In this document: positions 43,399 through 51,924 of the stretch, piece by piece | Layout: the number at the start of each line of letters is the position of its first letter | How positions within the stretch are numbered: position 1 is the stretch's first letter | Origin: a virus | IMG/VR virus record: IMGVR_UViG_3300030108_006260 | Location: 140,605-204,604 of that record | DNA length: 64,000 bases | Reading direction: 5' to 3' (one strand) | Notes under the pieces: model-generated | The model's input: the letters and a program-made list of their open reading frames with translations, nothing else | Database searches by the model: none | Told to the model about the DNA's origin: nothing | Translations under genes and position numbers: made by a program

Positions 43399-44709
43399 CT
43401 ACACAGCAGTTACTTCTTTTGCTTTAGTCTTTCTTTTACGCTTAGGGGTGCGATCACTACCCTCATTATCGCTTTCTTCCTCGTCAGAGGAAGAAGAGGA
43501 GTAATCTTTAGAAAAAGAGGAGTCACTAAACTGCTCGAATATGTTTTCCTCATCCTCTGACGCCTCAAGGTCTACCTCATCGTACAGAGATGCCCAGTCG
43601 TTTGCCTTAAAGAACAAGTCAAAAGCTTTACCTGAAATAAGCTGGCTCCTGCACAGCTCACGAAACTCATTTGTGGCAAATAAAGGAAGTATGTCCTTCT
43701 CATAGTGGTTTTTATTGTTCCATTCAAACTCACCAGGAACATCAAGAGATAGAGATCTATATTTTCCTGCCCTTACGAACTGACCAGTCATCTCAAGATA
43801 TCCCTTTGTGTCTCGAACCCTCTCAAATCCACGACCAAAAGCTACACAAAGAGTGTCCTTTATATCCAAGAATGGAACAAATTGTTTATTCTTCTTGGTA
43901 GAGATATTGATGAACCGCATTGAACGTCTTCTTTCTTCAAAGACCTTTCCTACAGCACTCATTCTAACCTGAAGATCGGGATAAAACCCTACAGCCTGTC
44001 CTCCCGGCTGGTACTCAGGGTTTCCGAATAACTGACCAGGGTTTAGGCGTAGCTGATTTGTAGCAAACCAGCTAACGTTTTTTCTTCCAAGCTTGGTCTT
44101 GATAAGCGGCATATACTGAGAATGAACCGAAGCGCTTACGGCACGTCTACCATCAGTATCATCTATCTCATATGCCTCTGGCAACATAGCTGCCAAACTA
44201 TCAACAATGAATAGTGCCTGAGGCTTAGGTCTCGATCCGTCCTCATTAGGGTCGTAGTCAGGTAGAGCCCTCAAAAGCCTAGCCATCATTCGATAGGATG
44301 CCTCCCCCGTAGTGGGCTGGAAATAGTTAAAGTACGGGTTCTTTTTACCGTCGTTTGTTCTTATGCGAACACCTATGCTTCGCAGGTACTTAGAGTCAGC
44401 ACTTGCTTCATGATCAAAGACAAAAACAGGTACTTTCTCTTCTAAAGCTGATGCGATCAAATGGTAGCTCAAGGTGCTTTTTGCGGATCCCTGAGGTCCA
44501 TAAGCAACAGTGAACTTACCCGGAGGAAGACCTCCTCCGGTAATAAGATCCATTATCAAAGATCCCATGGACAATGATCCAGCAACAAAGGATCCACGGT
44601 CCAAGTTAACAGGGGGATTGTCAAGACCGGGCCCCAGCCTTTCTGCTAAAGCAGCTAGCTCTATGGGGTCACTTACGAACTCTTGTTCTGGTTTTTTCTT
44701 TTTAGCCAT
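43399..44709 (-). CDS. RecA/UvsX-like recombinase
   Basis: A 436-residue RecA-fold ATPase. Walker A is GPQGSAKST (71-79) and Walker B is ALFIVDS (165-171). A catalytic-type Glu follows the first strand (DHEASAD, ~99), and ATNQLRLNPG with PGGQAVGFYPDLQVRM are the L2-side elements conserved in phage UvsX/Sak4-type and bacterial RecA proteins. It would pair and exchange DNA strands on SSB-coated ssDNA. The last 60 residues are acidic then basic (KRKRKTKAK), unlike E. coli RecA, whose tail is acidic only. TAA is followed one base later by the ATG from the upstream topoisomerase-like gene. Confidence 0.85.
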   Translation of the reverse strand: MAKKKKPEQEFVSDPIELAALAERLGPGLDNPPVNLDRGSFVAGSLSMGSLIMDLITGGGLPPGKFTVAYGPQGSAKSTLSYHLIASALEEKVPVFVFDHEASADSKYLRSIGVRIRTNDGKKNPYFNYFQPTTGEASYRMMARLLRALPDYDPNEDGSRPKPQALFIVDSLAAMLPEAYEIDDTDGRRAVSASVHSQYMPLIKTKLGRKNVSWFATNQLRLNPGQLFGNPEYQPGGQAVGFYPDLQVRMSAVGKVFEERRRSMRFINISTKKNKQFVPFLDIKDTLCVAFGRGFERVRDTKGYLEMTGQFVRAGKYRSLSLDVPGEFEWNNKNHYEKDILPLFATNEFRELCRSQLISGKAFDLFFKANDWASLYDEVDLEASEDEENIFEQFSDSSFSKDYSSSSSDEEESDNEGSDRTPKRKRKTKAKEVTAV

Positions 44710-44710
44710 C

Positions 44711-46423
44711 TTATGATTCTTTTACACTTTCAGAAGGAAGTATTCGGCCCCTACTGTCGAAGCTAACGTCACAGGACCATTTGTTAGAAGGAGAATATGC
44801 TCTGGGGTAAGGGTCAACCCAAACCCTAAGTGGTTCATTTGAGGGAGACTTAAATGATGGCCGGAGAAAAGAAGATCTTATCTTTTTCAGGTAAGGGGAA
44901 AACATAGAAAACAAGTAAGAAGAGAAATCCACGTACGATAGTTCTCCAAGAAGTACCCTATCCAACTCCTCTTCTATCTCTGCATGAAAATCAGGGTCTA
45001 TAAAATCAGGAAACACCTGTCTAAGAAATGTAACACATGCCTCTCCTTTAGGAGTTATTTGTATCAATCCTCTGGACATGGTCACCATGTCAAACTCTAC
45101 TAGGGAATCTAATATAATAGAAACGTTGGACGGCCTTAGAATAAGGGAAGAGTCTAAGAAACCTACGACGTCAGATAGGGACGTACCAAACTTATAAGGA
45201 GTCTTAGTGTGTAGAGAAGACTCTAATATTCCCGTCTCTTCACAAGAAACAGGTATACTAGGTGAGCTAAACAAGAAGCTGCTTACCTTGTGCCACCCCG
45301 GCTTTACAAGCTCAGTGCTAGTAGCCTCCACAATTAGGTCGCTACCTTCTAAAGGTCTATAGGTACAGATGTTTGTCTGAGTAATACTGGTGACCGACTG
45401 AGACGCGAGGGCCCTAAACCATATGGAAGCGTATACGGTTCTGAGGTCACCCTTTATGCCTGAGGAAGAAGGAGTGATGGAAGGGTCTAAGGGAAATAAT
45501 CCAAAGTATCTATCGGATGCATCTCCTATGAAGTCAGCACCAGCGGTTTTGGTTATGAAAGACACTCCCTTATCAAAGGACTGAATGGACGTTTCTTTTG
45601 TTTCAAAGTCAGAGTTACCTACCAACTTACGTGTCATGAGAGACTCTAACAGACCTGCACTATATGAAGGAGAAAATCCGTACCTTGATGAAAGGAACGA
45701 GCATAGAGAAACTAGCCCAAAGCAGGAGGGAGGATCCTCTGCACTCTTTACTTCTTGGTACTCAGGTGTACATGAGGACAATAATTCCATGGCTCTCTCT
45801 GCCTTATCCCTATCAGGGATAGGAGTAGATTCGGCCAAAGCGCCACTCTCAAGCAAAGAGGATATCTGATAGTCCACCGTAGACCTTGATAGTCTGGTGT
45901 TCTTGGCTAAGATAGAAAGAACTACACCGCTGTGTCTTTCCAGGGCAACAGTGCCTATCCTGGAGGAGACTTCTTTAGAGGTCACAACAGAGGATAGATT
46001 CTCAACAAGACGACAAGACAGATAGTATGAAACCAAGGAGGTAGAGACGTCTATATTCTCATAAGAGAGACCAGAAGAAAGGTCTCCCAATTTTATTCTG
46101 TAGAAGGACGCACCACACTTGTTAGCCATAGATTCTACCCTAGAACTTATGAACTCTCCTAGGGGAGACCTATAAAAAGCTGAGTAGACTTTATCCCCTT
46201 CCGAGAAGGCGGAGGATAATCTAGAAAAAACACTAGAGTTAAGTATGCCTATCTTGGGCAGGAAGGATTTATCCTCTATTTTAAATGGCATTCCATCAGA
46301 ATGTAATCCCTCAAAAACACCATCTGTAGATAAAACAGACCATGAAGAAGGGTCCTCAAAGCGATCTATACAAGAGACTATTAAAGATGCTCTGGAGATG
46401 TTCTCTACTACTATGTAGTTCAC
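44711..46423 (-). CDS. Topoisomerase IA homologue lacking catalytic residues
   Basis: A 570-residue protein that aligns through its length with type IA topoisomerases. Seen: Toprim start NYIVVENISRA (E7 kept, as E9 in E. coli TopA), VYSAFYRSPLGEFIS aligned with the Toprim DxDxE loop, SRIGTVALERHSGV at the SAGRVQSVALRL position, YASIWFRALAS as LYxLIWxRxxAS, and LILRPSNVSIILDSLVEFDM as the GRPSTYASII block, ending with a Glu-Leu-Asp-Arg...Gly-Glu stretch. Missing: the three acidic residues of DLDRE become Tyr, Ser and Leu, and no Tyr exists in the segment where YxRTDS should be (GLLESLMTRKLVGNSDFE). Strand cleavage is therefore unlikely; a DNA clamp or regulatory role is inferred. GTG start with GGAGG four bases upstream. 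Confidence 0.7.
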   Translation of the reverse strand: MNYIVVENISRASLIVSCIDRFEDPSSWSVLSTDGVFEGLHSDGMPFKIEDKSFLPKIGILNSSVFSRLSSAFSEGDKVYSAFYRSPLGEFISSRVESMANKCGASFYRIKLGDLSSGLSYENIDVSTSLVSYYLSCRLVENLSSVVTSKEVSSRIGTVALERHSGVVLSILAKNTRLSRSTVDYQISSLLESGALAESTPIPDRDKAERAMELLSSCTPEYQEVKSAEDPPSCFGLVSLCSFLSSRYGFSPSYSAGLLESLMTRKLVGNSDFETKETSIQSFDKGVSFITKTAGADFIGDASDRYFGLFPLDPSITPSSSGIKGDLRTVYASIWFRALASQSVTSITQTNICTYRPLEGSDLIVEATSTELVKPGWHKVSSFLFSSPSIPVSCEETGILESSLHTKTPYKFGTSLSDVVGFLDSSLILRPSNVSIILDSLVEFDMVTMSRGLIQITPKGEACVTFLRQVFPDFIDPDFHAEIEEELDRVLLGELSYVDFSSYLFSMFSPYLKKIRSSFLRPSFKSPSNEPLRVWVDPYPRAYSPSNKWSCDVSFDSRGRILPSESVKES

Positions 46424-46737
46424 GATACCTCCATAAGAGCCGATTCTGCAATCGAGGACGTAAGAATACCTTCTGACTTGAACTGTAGGTGACCTCCCCT
46501 AAATATACGTAGCTGGGGTACACGGACGCAACTAGTCTCTGGCAAACTGGATCCAAGCTCACTTGCTTCAGTAGACGCTACTAAATATCCAAGACCTGAA
46601 AATCTAGATTCGAACAAACTAAGAAGTGACAAAGACCTAGAACTCATAGAGTCGCCTGGTGTTACTAGTAGTAAAACTAAGGGTGTTTTAAGTCTAACCA
46701 GAGCTGACGCTGAATCGTAAGTTAATTTGGTGATCAT
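46420..46737 (-). CDS. Thioredoxin-fold protein without CxxC
   Basis: A 105-residue protein: LVLLLVTPGDSMSSRS where a thioredoxin has WCGPC, then VPQLRIFRGGHLQFKSEGIL, the cis-Pro strand and following helix of the fold. The redox Cys pair is replaced by Ser-Met-Ser-Ser, so disulphide chemistry is not expected. Its GTGA overlap couples it to the topoisomerase-like gene. The ATG lies only a few bases from a strong terminator hairpin and no Shine-Dalgarno is exposed; AAGGAG is in the hairpin arm. A non-redox role such as a protein adaptor, comparable to polymerase processivity factors, is a possibility only. Confidence 0.55.
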   Translation of the reverse strand: MITKLTYDSASALVRLKTPLVLLLVTPGDSMSSRSLSLLSLFESRFSGLGYLVASTEASELGSSLPETSCVRVPQLRIFRGGHLQFKSEGILTSSIAESALMEVS

Positions 46738-46741
46738 AGCA

Positions 46742-46772
46742 AAAAGGGAAGGAGATAATCTCCTTCCCTTTT
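46742..46772 (-). terminator. Intrinsic terminator after the SSB gene
   Basis: A perfect 14-bp stem (46742-46755 with 46759-46772) with a three-base loop, G/C-rich in the middle and followed on the minus strand by a run of five T. It could work in both directions because A-runs flank both sides. It lies just after the SSB stop and immediately before the thioredoxin-like start, so it should limit readthrough and uncouple high SSB expression from the downstream recombination genes. Confidence 0.85.
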
Positions 46773-46793
46773 ACACTAAGGCACTACTTTTTA

Positions 46794-47828
46794 TTACAAA
46801 TCGTCAAAGTCATCGAAGTCATCGTCGAAGTCGTCATCCATGTCGTCGACGGGAGGACTCTTTTTCTTTGTCTTCTTGGGAGGAGTATCCTCCTCATCAT
46901 CGTCGTCGAAGTCGTCGAAGTCATCATCGTCGTCTTCTTCTACAGGTTCGACCTTTTTAGGCTTTCGCCTCTTAGGTGAAGGAGGAACATCCTCTTCATC
47001 GTCCTCGTCGTCATCGTCCTCGTCGTCATCCTCTGGTTCAGGTTCAGGCTTTTTAGCCTTTCTCTTCTTCTTGGGGGATTTTTTAGCAGGAACGTCGTCG
47101 TCGTCATCATCATCTTCGTCATCAACAGAAACAGATGCCTTCTTCTTACTTGGAAGAACTACCGAAGAGTCAGGGCCCCCAGAAGAGTCCTCTCCTTCGA
47201 AGTAACCGTGGCGACGCAAATCCATTCTAATTTTATCAAGGTCAGGCTCCAGCCAGTACTCGCTGAAGTCAACTACCTCTAGGGACAGTTCGCTCTCATC
47301 AAGAGGAGCCCTATCACCCTTCTGTACTTGCCACTCGATCCCACCTCTCTTTTTAGAGTTCTGCTTCATAAGATGAATGTCGCATCCATTTTTCTTATGG
47401 CTGACAGAATAAGGTGTTCCCTTGACAGAGTTTAGTTTCTTTAGGTCAACAAGCTGCCTCATGACAGTCGGGGAAATGTCTAGTGCTACCATAGGATCTG
47501 ATGTACCTGAGCCCTGGGCCTCTCTGTCGATAGCATTCATCATGTATCGAACAGAAGGACGCATGCCAAGTTCACAACAAGGACATCCTCCCTTTTTAGA
47601 GGGGGATTCTGTCTCTTCGTCCCAGTTGTTGCAGTCTACGGGGTATCTCTTGATCTGACCGTCTTTGTTCTTGAACTCGATCCAATGCTGTGCGTAAGAA
47701 AAGACTCCTCCTACTACACGGAAGGTGTAGAACTCGTCTTTCTTAGGCATCTGAGCAATGTTAATGTCTTGCTTCCAGTTGTGGTCCTTTGACCGTGGTT
47801 TAACATCATCGAAATCTTTTAGTGCCAT
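46794..47828 (-). CDS. gp32-like single-stranded DNA-binding protein
   Basis: A 344-residue protein. The N-terminal ~200 residues carry a Cys cluster YPVDCNNW...GGCPCCELGMR, the type of zinc site and context found in gp32-like phage SSBs, with a conserved-looking VRYMMNAID block. The last 140 residues alternate very acidic (Asp/Glu runs) and basic (KKSPKKKRKAKK) segments, longer than the acidic tail of T4 gp32. That tail normally binds replication and recombination partners. A strong terminator follows the gene, suggesting high independent expression. Confidence 0.75.
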   Translation of the reverse strand: MALKDFDDVKPRSKDHNWKQDINIAQMPKKDEFYTFRVVGGVFSYAQHWIEFKNKDGQIKRYPVDCNNWDEETESPSKKGGCPCCELGMRPSVRYMMNAIDREAQGSGTSDPMVALDISPTVMRQLVDLKKLNSVKGTPYSVSHKKNGCDIHLMKQNSKKRGGIEWQVQKGDRAPLDESELSLEVVDFSEYWLEPDLDKIRMDLRRHGYFEGEDSSGGPDSSVVLPSKKKASVSVDDEDDDDDDDVPAKKSPKKKRKAKKPEPEPEDDDEDDDDEDDEEDVPPSPKRRKPKKVEPVEEDDDDDFDDFDDDDEEDTPPKKTKKKSPPVDDMDDDFDDDFDDFDDL

Positions 47829-47853
47829 TATTACCTGTTATACGTTTTACGTT

Positions 47854-49068
47854 CTAAAGTGTTTGATTCTCTTTTTCAAGTTGAACATCACGAGAATCCA
47901 AGTGTTGGTCTACATACTCTGTCAACCCAAAAGATAGACAGACCATGTTCCTTAAGTCTGTTGGTAAGTTTTTAAGTAGAATCTTCACAGAGTCTGACGC
48001 CAGTTCATTTACAGAAGAGGAGTCGGGTGGTGCCTCGATAAAACTAGCAAGTGTTGCTGTTTTAAGTGGATGGTCTAATGACCTTACCTGGCTGGCCCTG
48101 ACCATTCCATATATGGAGGATATATGACCTTCAGAATAGCCAGAAAGGGTGCTCAGTGCCTTGTTGTCAAGAGGGCCCCTTTTGGACTCGTGCTTACGCC
48201 TAACATCCTCTAGTTTAGAGTAATGTTGCCAGGTGTTTGAGGATACTTTTATTATGTTAGAGTCTTCCTTCAAATGTAGGAGCATTCTTTGACGAATCCA
48301 CCATCTTGCATGTCCTACAAAACGTGCATTAGAGATATGATCGTAAGAAGATACTGCTCTAAGAAGACCAAAACTACCATTCTGGTAACAGTCAAGGGAA
48401 TGATCTTCACTTATCGCTTGTGACTTAGCCTGCTTGAATATTACCCTAGCATACGCCTCAAAAATTCTATCATAAATCTTACGTAGTGATTTTATCCTAA
48501 GACCTATGTATCGAACCACACCAAAGGCAGTACGTGGCTCTAGACCAGAGTCTAGTTCTATTTTATTACAAGAAGAATCAAATTTAGAAGCAGCAACAAA
48601 GTCCTCTGCAATAGTAGCTTTAAGTCCAGATATTGAAGCATCTACGTACCCCTCGGTCATAGAATACCACTCTGTAAGTATTTGCTCGAAAACCATTCGA
48701 GTGAGAGGAAGACTTAGTACAATTTCAAGCTGTCTCTGCTTGTCATCGTTTAACATAGCAAGCTGTAAGTCCATACATCGTGACAAGAAGTTGGCTTCGC
48801 GCGCTTCATTGTCTGCTGGAACGTCTTTTAACGTATCTTCAATATATGCTACACTTCTACGATAGATTGCCTTATTTCTATCTAAGTTAGAGGCTACTTC
48901 AGCACCCAAGTCTAATATACGAGACTGTACATAGGAGTTCTCTAGTATAAGAAGCCTAATGCAGTCCATTACTAGTGACGAACACTGAGCAAAAAGAGGA
49001 AACAGCTCCTCTTGGGTCAGGGTGTCACCAGAGTTTACCTTGTCTATGAATTTTCTGGCACTAAGCAT
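47854..49068 (-). CDS. Sigma-70-family factor, divergent
   Basis: A 404-residue protein. Residues ~205-275 match sigma region 2: LDCYQNGSFGLLRAVSSYDH then RFVGHARWWIRQRMLLHL, corresponding to the DLIQEGNIGLxRAVxxFD...FSTYATWWIRQ core. A weakly recognisable region 3/4 follows, with helix-turn-helix-like stretches near 290-330 and 365-395. The first 200 residues are helical and unlike host sigma factors. It would redirect host RNA polymerase to phage promoters, probably late ones; no matching promoter consensus was established. TAATG overlap with the upstream SWIM-like gene. Confidence 0.7.
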   Translation of the reverse strand: MLSARKFIDKVNSGDTLTQEELFPLFAQCSSLVMDCIRLLILENSYVQSRILDLGAEVASNLDRNKAIYRRSVAYIEDTLKDVPADNEAREANFLSRCMDLQLAMLNDDKQRQLEIVLSLPLTRMVFEQILTEWYSMTEGYVDASISGLKATIAEDFVAASKFDSSCNKIELDSGLEPRTAFGVVRYIGLRIKSLRKIYDRIFEAYARVIFKQAKSQAISEDHSLDCYQNGSFGLLRAVSSYDHISNARFVGHARWWIRQRMLLHLKEDSNIIKVSSNTWQHYSKLEDVRRKHESKRGPLDNKALSTLSGYSEGHISSIYGMVRASQVRSLDHPLKTATLASFIEAPPDSSSVNELASDSVKILLKNLPTDLRNMVCLSFGLTEYVDQHLDSRDVQLEKENQTL

Positions 49069-49514
49069 TATGTCAATCCTGAAAGCTTCTTATTAGGGGA
49101 GGATACGGCCTTCCTTGACTTCTCGTTGTTAGGGGACAAGATGGTCTCTGCAAGTTTCATGAGGTGAGGACATAATCCTATCTTCTGTGTCCCTGTGTAG
49201 GAAGTGGGAATGTCTGATTTACGTATTTTTACTTCAGTTGCATCGTTTGATGCCAAACTAAGAGCAAGTCGGTATCTGAAATAGTTACAAGAGCACGATA
49301 CGGTACACGGAGAAGTAGATGAAACTTTTTCGTCATATACCTTTATCTTTGGTACTCGTAAGTCCTTACCACCACTTACAACAGCTGAGAATAAAATAAA
49401 CTCATCGTTGGGGTCATCGGACTCTGACCTTCCTAGCTTCTCTATTCTATAGTATGATTTCCACGATCTCTTATCGTTTTGACTCATGGCTACAAGCTGA
49501 CCCAGATTAATCAT
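49068..49514 (-). CDS. SWIM-like zinc-finger protein (second copy)
   Basis: A 148-residue protein with C74, C76, C115, H117 in the CxC...CxH arrangement (TVSCSCNYFRY...GLCPHLMK), shared with the protein at 566-1324. It is about 100 residues shorter because it lacks the acidic tail. It is translated just ahead of the sigma-like factor (TAATG), a context that would fit a transcription or DNA-binding role; that is inference. The two copies differ mainly outside the zinc block. Confidence 0.7.
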   Translation of the reverse strand: MINLGQLVAMSQNDKRSWKSYYRIEKLGRSESDDPNDEFILFSAVVSGGKDLRVPKIKVYDEKVSSTSPCTVSCSCNYFRYRLALSLASNDATEVKIRKSDIPTSYTGTQKIGLCPHLMKLAETILSPNNEKSRKAVSSPNKKLSGLT

Positions 49515-49764
49515 CTAGGTTACCTTGTACGATATCAAGGGTACGAAGGCATGCCTTTAGCTTACGTATAGCAAACTTATTTTTAGGGTGCGACATACCT
49601 CTTTTAAGATCAGATACAGTAGACCCCTGAATAAGGAAAGAAAGAGACTGTGCTATGTGGAATATAGCATCATCTTCTGTCACACCCTGTTTTAGGGTCA
49701 CAAACCCTAAAAGTTCCTGTGCGTCCATTCCTGTTGCTACGTGTGCTTTTCTTCTCTTGCTCAT
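49507..49764 (-). CDS. Small basic hypothetical protein
   Basis: An 85-residue protein from the ATG at 49764 (MSKRRKAHVATG). An in-frame TTG at 49791 is a weaker alternative. Basic N-terminus, helical middle (VTEDDAIFHIAQSLSFLIQG) and basic C-terminal helix. No family recognised. It lies immediately downstream of the RNR gene. Confidence 0.6.
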   Translation of the reverse strand: MSKRRKAHVATGMDAQELLGFVTLKQGVTEDDAIFHIAQSLSFLIQGSTVSDLKRGMSHPKNKFAIRKLKACLRTLDIVQGNLDD

Positions 49765-49824
49765 ACTATGGTTGTATTTCCAGGTAAGCAAAAGAAGAAA
49801 ACACGTAAGGTGTATAAAGAATAG

Positions 49825-51762
49825 TCACGAACCAGTTTTTACAAGGTCCACAACTTCACATACACCACCAGAACACGCTAATGTGTGACTTCCAACCGTA
49901 TTGTCCGTCTCCTCGTAAGAGGAAAGCTGAGACCAGTCTATATCTGGCATGCTTTCTACGAGTGAGTTGTAAGTTTCTACGTCTACTTCCTCGTAAGGAG
50001 CCTGCTCGTAAACGTGGTCCGATTGGGGAAGGAAAGATATGCCAGACACAGTGTCAAAATTATCCCACAGCCACTGTCCTACTTCCATGAAGTCATCGTC
50101 CTTATAATAAACAGTGCAAGATGGCTTGTGCTCACACCAGTGGTTCTGGTAAATCAACCATAGGTTCAACTGGTCTAGGGCAGATACGCTCTTGACCACC
50201 TTAGAAGACTTGGGGCTTTTTATTGGAAAAGAGAATACAAGAGCACTATCGTTAAATCCATCTTCCTCACAGGGAACACCTACGTCTTGTAGAAAAGTTC
50301 CGATTGGATCTTTCTTATCAATACGAACTCTCCTAATGTAATGAGAAGAGAAGCGTGCGTGAATTCCACTAGAGGAGTTTACTAACTGACTTACTGTGCC
50401 ACTAGGTTTAACTGCGGTAACTGCTACACTGGCATTAATTCCCAACATAGATGCCCACTTAGCATTAGTAGATACTGCATGGTCTCTTAGTCGTTCCAAA
50501 AGTGCAGGCAAGTCTTTGTTGTTTGCGTCTCCTAGAACAGGATGATCCATAATACCTGTGAGAGAAACTCCCAAAAGCCTCTCTTCCTCGGTGTTCTTCG
50601 ACCATATTTTTCTAAGGTATCTAAATTTAGTAAGAGTACTTTGCAGAGTACCTAAAGCAGCAGCTACTGTTATCTTGTCCTTAAGTGTCTGCTCGGTGTC
50701 CTCGGACCTAACAACAACTTCAGACAGGTTACAGAACTGATAAGGTCTAAGTATAATTTCTGAGCAAGGATTTGTGCCGAAGTCGCGGTCAGAGTCGCGT
50801 CTTCCATTCTTAGCAGCCTGCTTCTGAGCAGCGACTCTGCTGAACACGCCACGTTCTCCCGATTTGCTTTCGTAAAGGGATGTCCATTCATTAAGGAACA
50901 CTCTGAAGTCTGGCTTCTCTGTGTAGCAAGCGGAGTTGTTAGCCAGTGACCTCTGCTTCTCTTCAATGTACCACTGCCCTGCCTTGGCTCCCCTCATCCT
51001 GTCGTCGCTAAGGTTGCTCAAACTAATAAGAGCAGACCTTCTAACTCCTCCAACTACCACTATTTCTGCTATCTTACATACAAGGTCATGACATTCAAGA
51101 GAGGAAAGCTTTCGACCCGCTGCTTTTTTGAACAGGGACACAGAAAAGTTGAACAACTTTTCTAAGGGCTCAGGACCTGATGACCTTCCTCCAAATGTCT
51201 TAAGTCTGGCTCCTGCCTTTCTGACCTTAGAAAGGTCCCATTGAGGTACCTGACCGTTGTACAACAGGCTTATGAGTGTCTTAAAAGAAGATGCCCATCC
51301 TATCCTAGAATCAGCAACATGTATAATGGTTTCGGACTGGTAGAACTCTTCTGCTACATCAGGTAGCTTATTAACATATTGTCGTTCTACAGAGAATCCT
51401 ACGCCTGTTCCGCACATCAAAATGTACATTATCTCGTCAAAGGCGAGTGGATGGTCGATAGGAAGGTAAGAGCAGTTATAACCAGCTACTGAGTCCCTCT
51501 TAAGGGCTGGACCAGCAGTCATTAGAGCACGCATACTCGGCATGGTCTCGAAGCTTAGTATTTTAGGAGAAAGGGCTCTGATCTCTTTTTCTAGAGAAGG
51601 ATTCCTCTCTACAAAGAAAGATATGTACCTCTCTACGGTCTCTTCCCACGTCTCCCTACGTTCTTTTTCATCGATCCACCTTGCGTACCTAGATAGGTGA
51701 ATAAATTGTGAGTAAGAAGGTGTCCCAGTTGCTGCGAAAAAACCAGTAGGCTCATGTGTCAT
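49825..51762 (-). CDS. nrdJ: Class II (adenosylcobalamin-dependent) ribonucleotide reductase
   Basis: A 645-residue protein resembling monomeric ribonucleoside triphosphate reductases. The ATG at 51762 is used because GGAG lies about ten bases upstream; a TTG three codons earlier is unlikely. The catalytic block NPCSEI (331-336) and FCNLSEV have their Cys 11 residues apart, as C408 and C419 of Lactobacillus RTPR. A buried Cys in AGYNCSY and the C-terminal pair CSGGVC (five apart, as C731 and C736) complete the redox set. It makes deoxynucleotides without an O2-dependent small subunit, using B12. It is somewhat shorter than RTPR (739). No small-subunit gene is present nearby. Confidence 0.85.
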   Translation of the reverse strand: MTHEPTGFFAATGTPSYSQFIHLSRYARWIDEKERRETWEETVERYISFFVERNPSLEKEIRALSPKILSFETMPSMRALMTAGPALKRDSVAGYNCSYLPIDHPLAFDEIMYILMCGTGVGFSVERQYVNKLPDVAEEFYQSETIIHVADSRIGWASSFKTLISLLYNGQVPQWDLSKVRKAGARLKTFGGRSSGPEPLEKLFNFSVSLFKKAAGRKLSSLECHDLVCKIAEIVVVGGVRRSALISLSNLSDDRMRGAKAGQWYIEEKQRSLANNSACYTEKPDFRVFLNEWTSLYESKSGERGVFSRVAAQKQAAKNGRRDSDRDFGTNPCSEIILRPYQFCNLSEVVVRSEDTEQTLKDKITVAAALGTLQSTLTKFRYLRKIWSKNTEEERLLGVSLTGIMDHPVLGDANNKDLPALLERLRDHAVSTNAKWASMLGINASVAVTAVKPSGTVSQLVNSSSGIHARFSSHYIRRVRIDKKDPIGTFLQDVGVPCEEDGFNDSALVFSFPIKSPKSSKVVKSVSALDQLNLWLIYQNHWCEHKPSCTVYYKDDDFMEVGQWLWDNFDTVSGISFLPQSDHVYEQAPYEEVDVETYNSLVESMPDIDWSQLSSYEETDNTVGSHTLACSGGVCEVVDLVKTGS

Positions 51763-51924
51763 TTGATACAAGTCTCCATTTCTGCGAAGACGCAGAAAAA
51801 CAAATACCTTCCCAGAATCATCCTCAGTAGGAGGGAGGGAAGGTCAATTTTTAACCTCTCTGAAGAGGTATAAAGTAGATAAGAGGATACAAGGTAAGAG
51901 TAAGTACAGTAAACAGGAAAAATG
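51763..51924. promoter_or_regulatory. RNR upstream region with three inverted repeats
   Basis: This gap upstream of the RNR start on the minus strand contains an 8-bp hairpin (51779-51798, TCTT loop) next to the ribosome site, an 8-bp inverted repeat with a 23-base gap (51806-51813 with 51837-51844), and a 6-bp hairpin (51854-51869). The hairpin next to the Shine-Dalgarno could affect translation of the RNR. A TTGACC element on the minus strand (51843-51848) might be a -35, but the -10 is poor. No B12-riboswitch core was recognised. Confidence 0.45.

Noticed and set aside
46420-46737. Active thioredoxin serving the RNR
   Set aside because: The CxxC position is Ser-Met-Ser-Ser, so it cannot act as a disulphide reductant.
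46840-47205. Ser-rich plus-strand frame
   Set aside because: It is the complement of the Asp/Glu-rich SSB tail (GA-rich codons read as Ser).
51763-51924. Cobalamin riboswitch before the B12-dependent RNR
   Set aside because: No B12-box or long multi-stem core was recognised, and the 160-base gap is short for the usual class. Only simple inverted repeats are visible.
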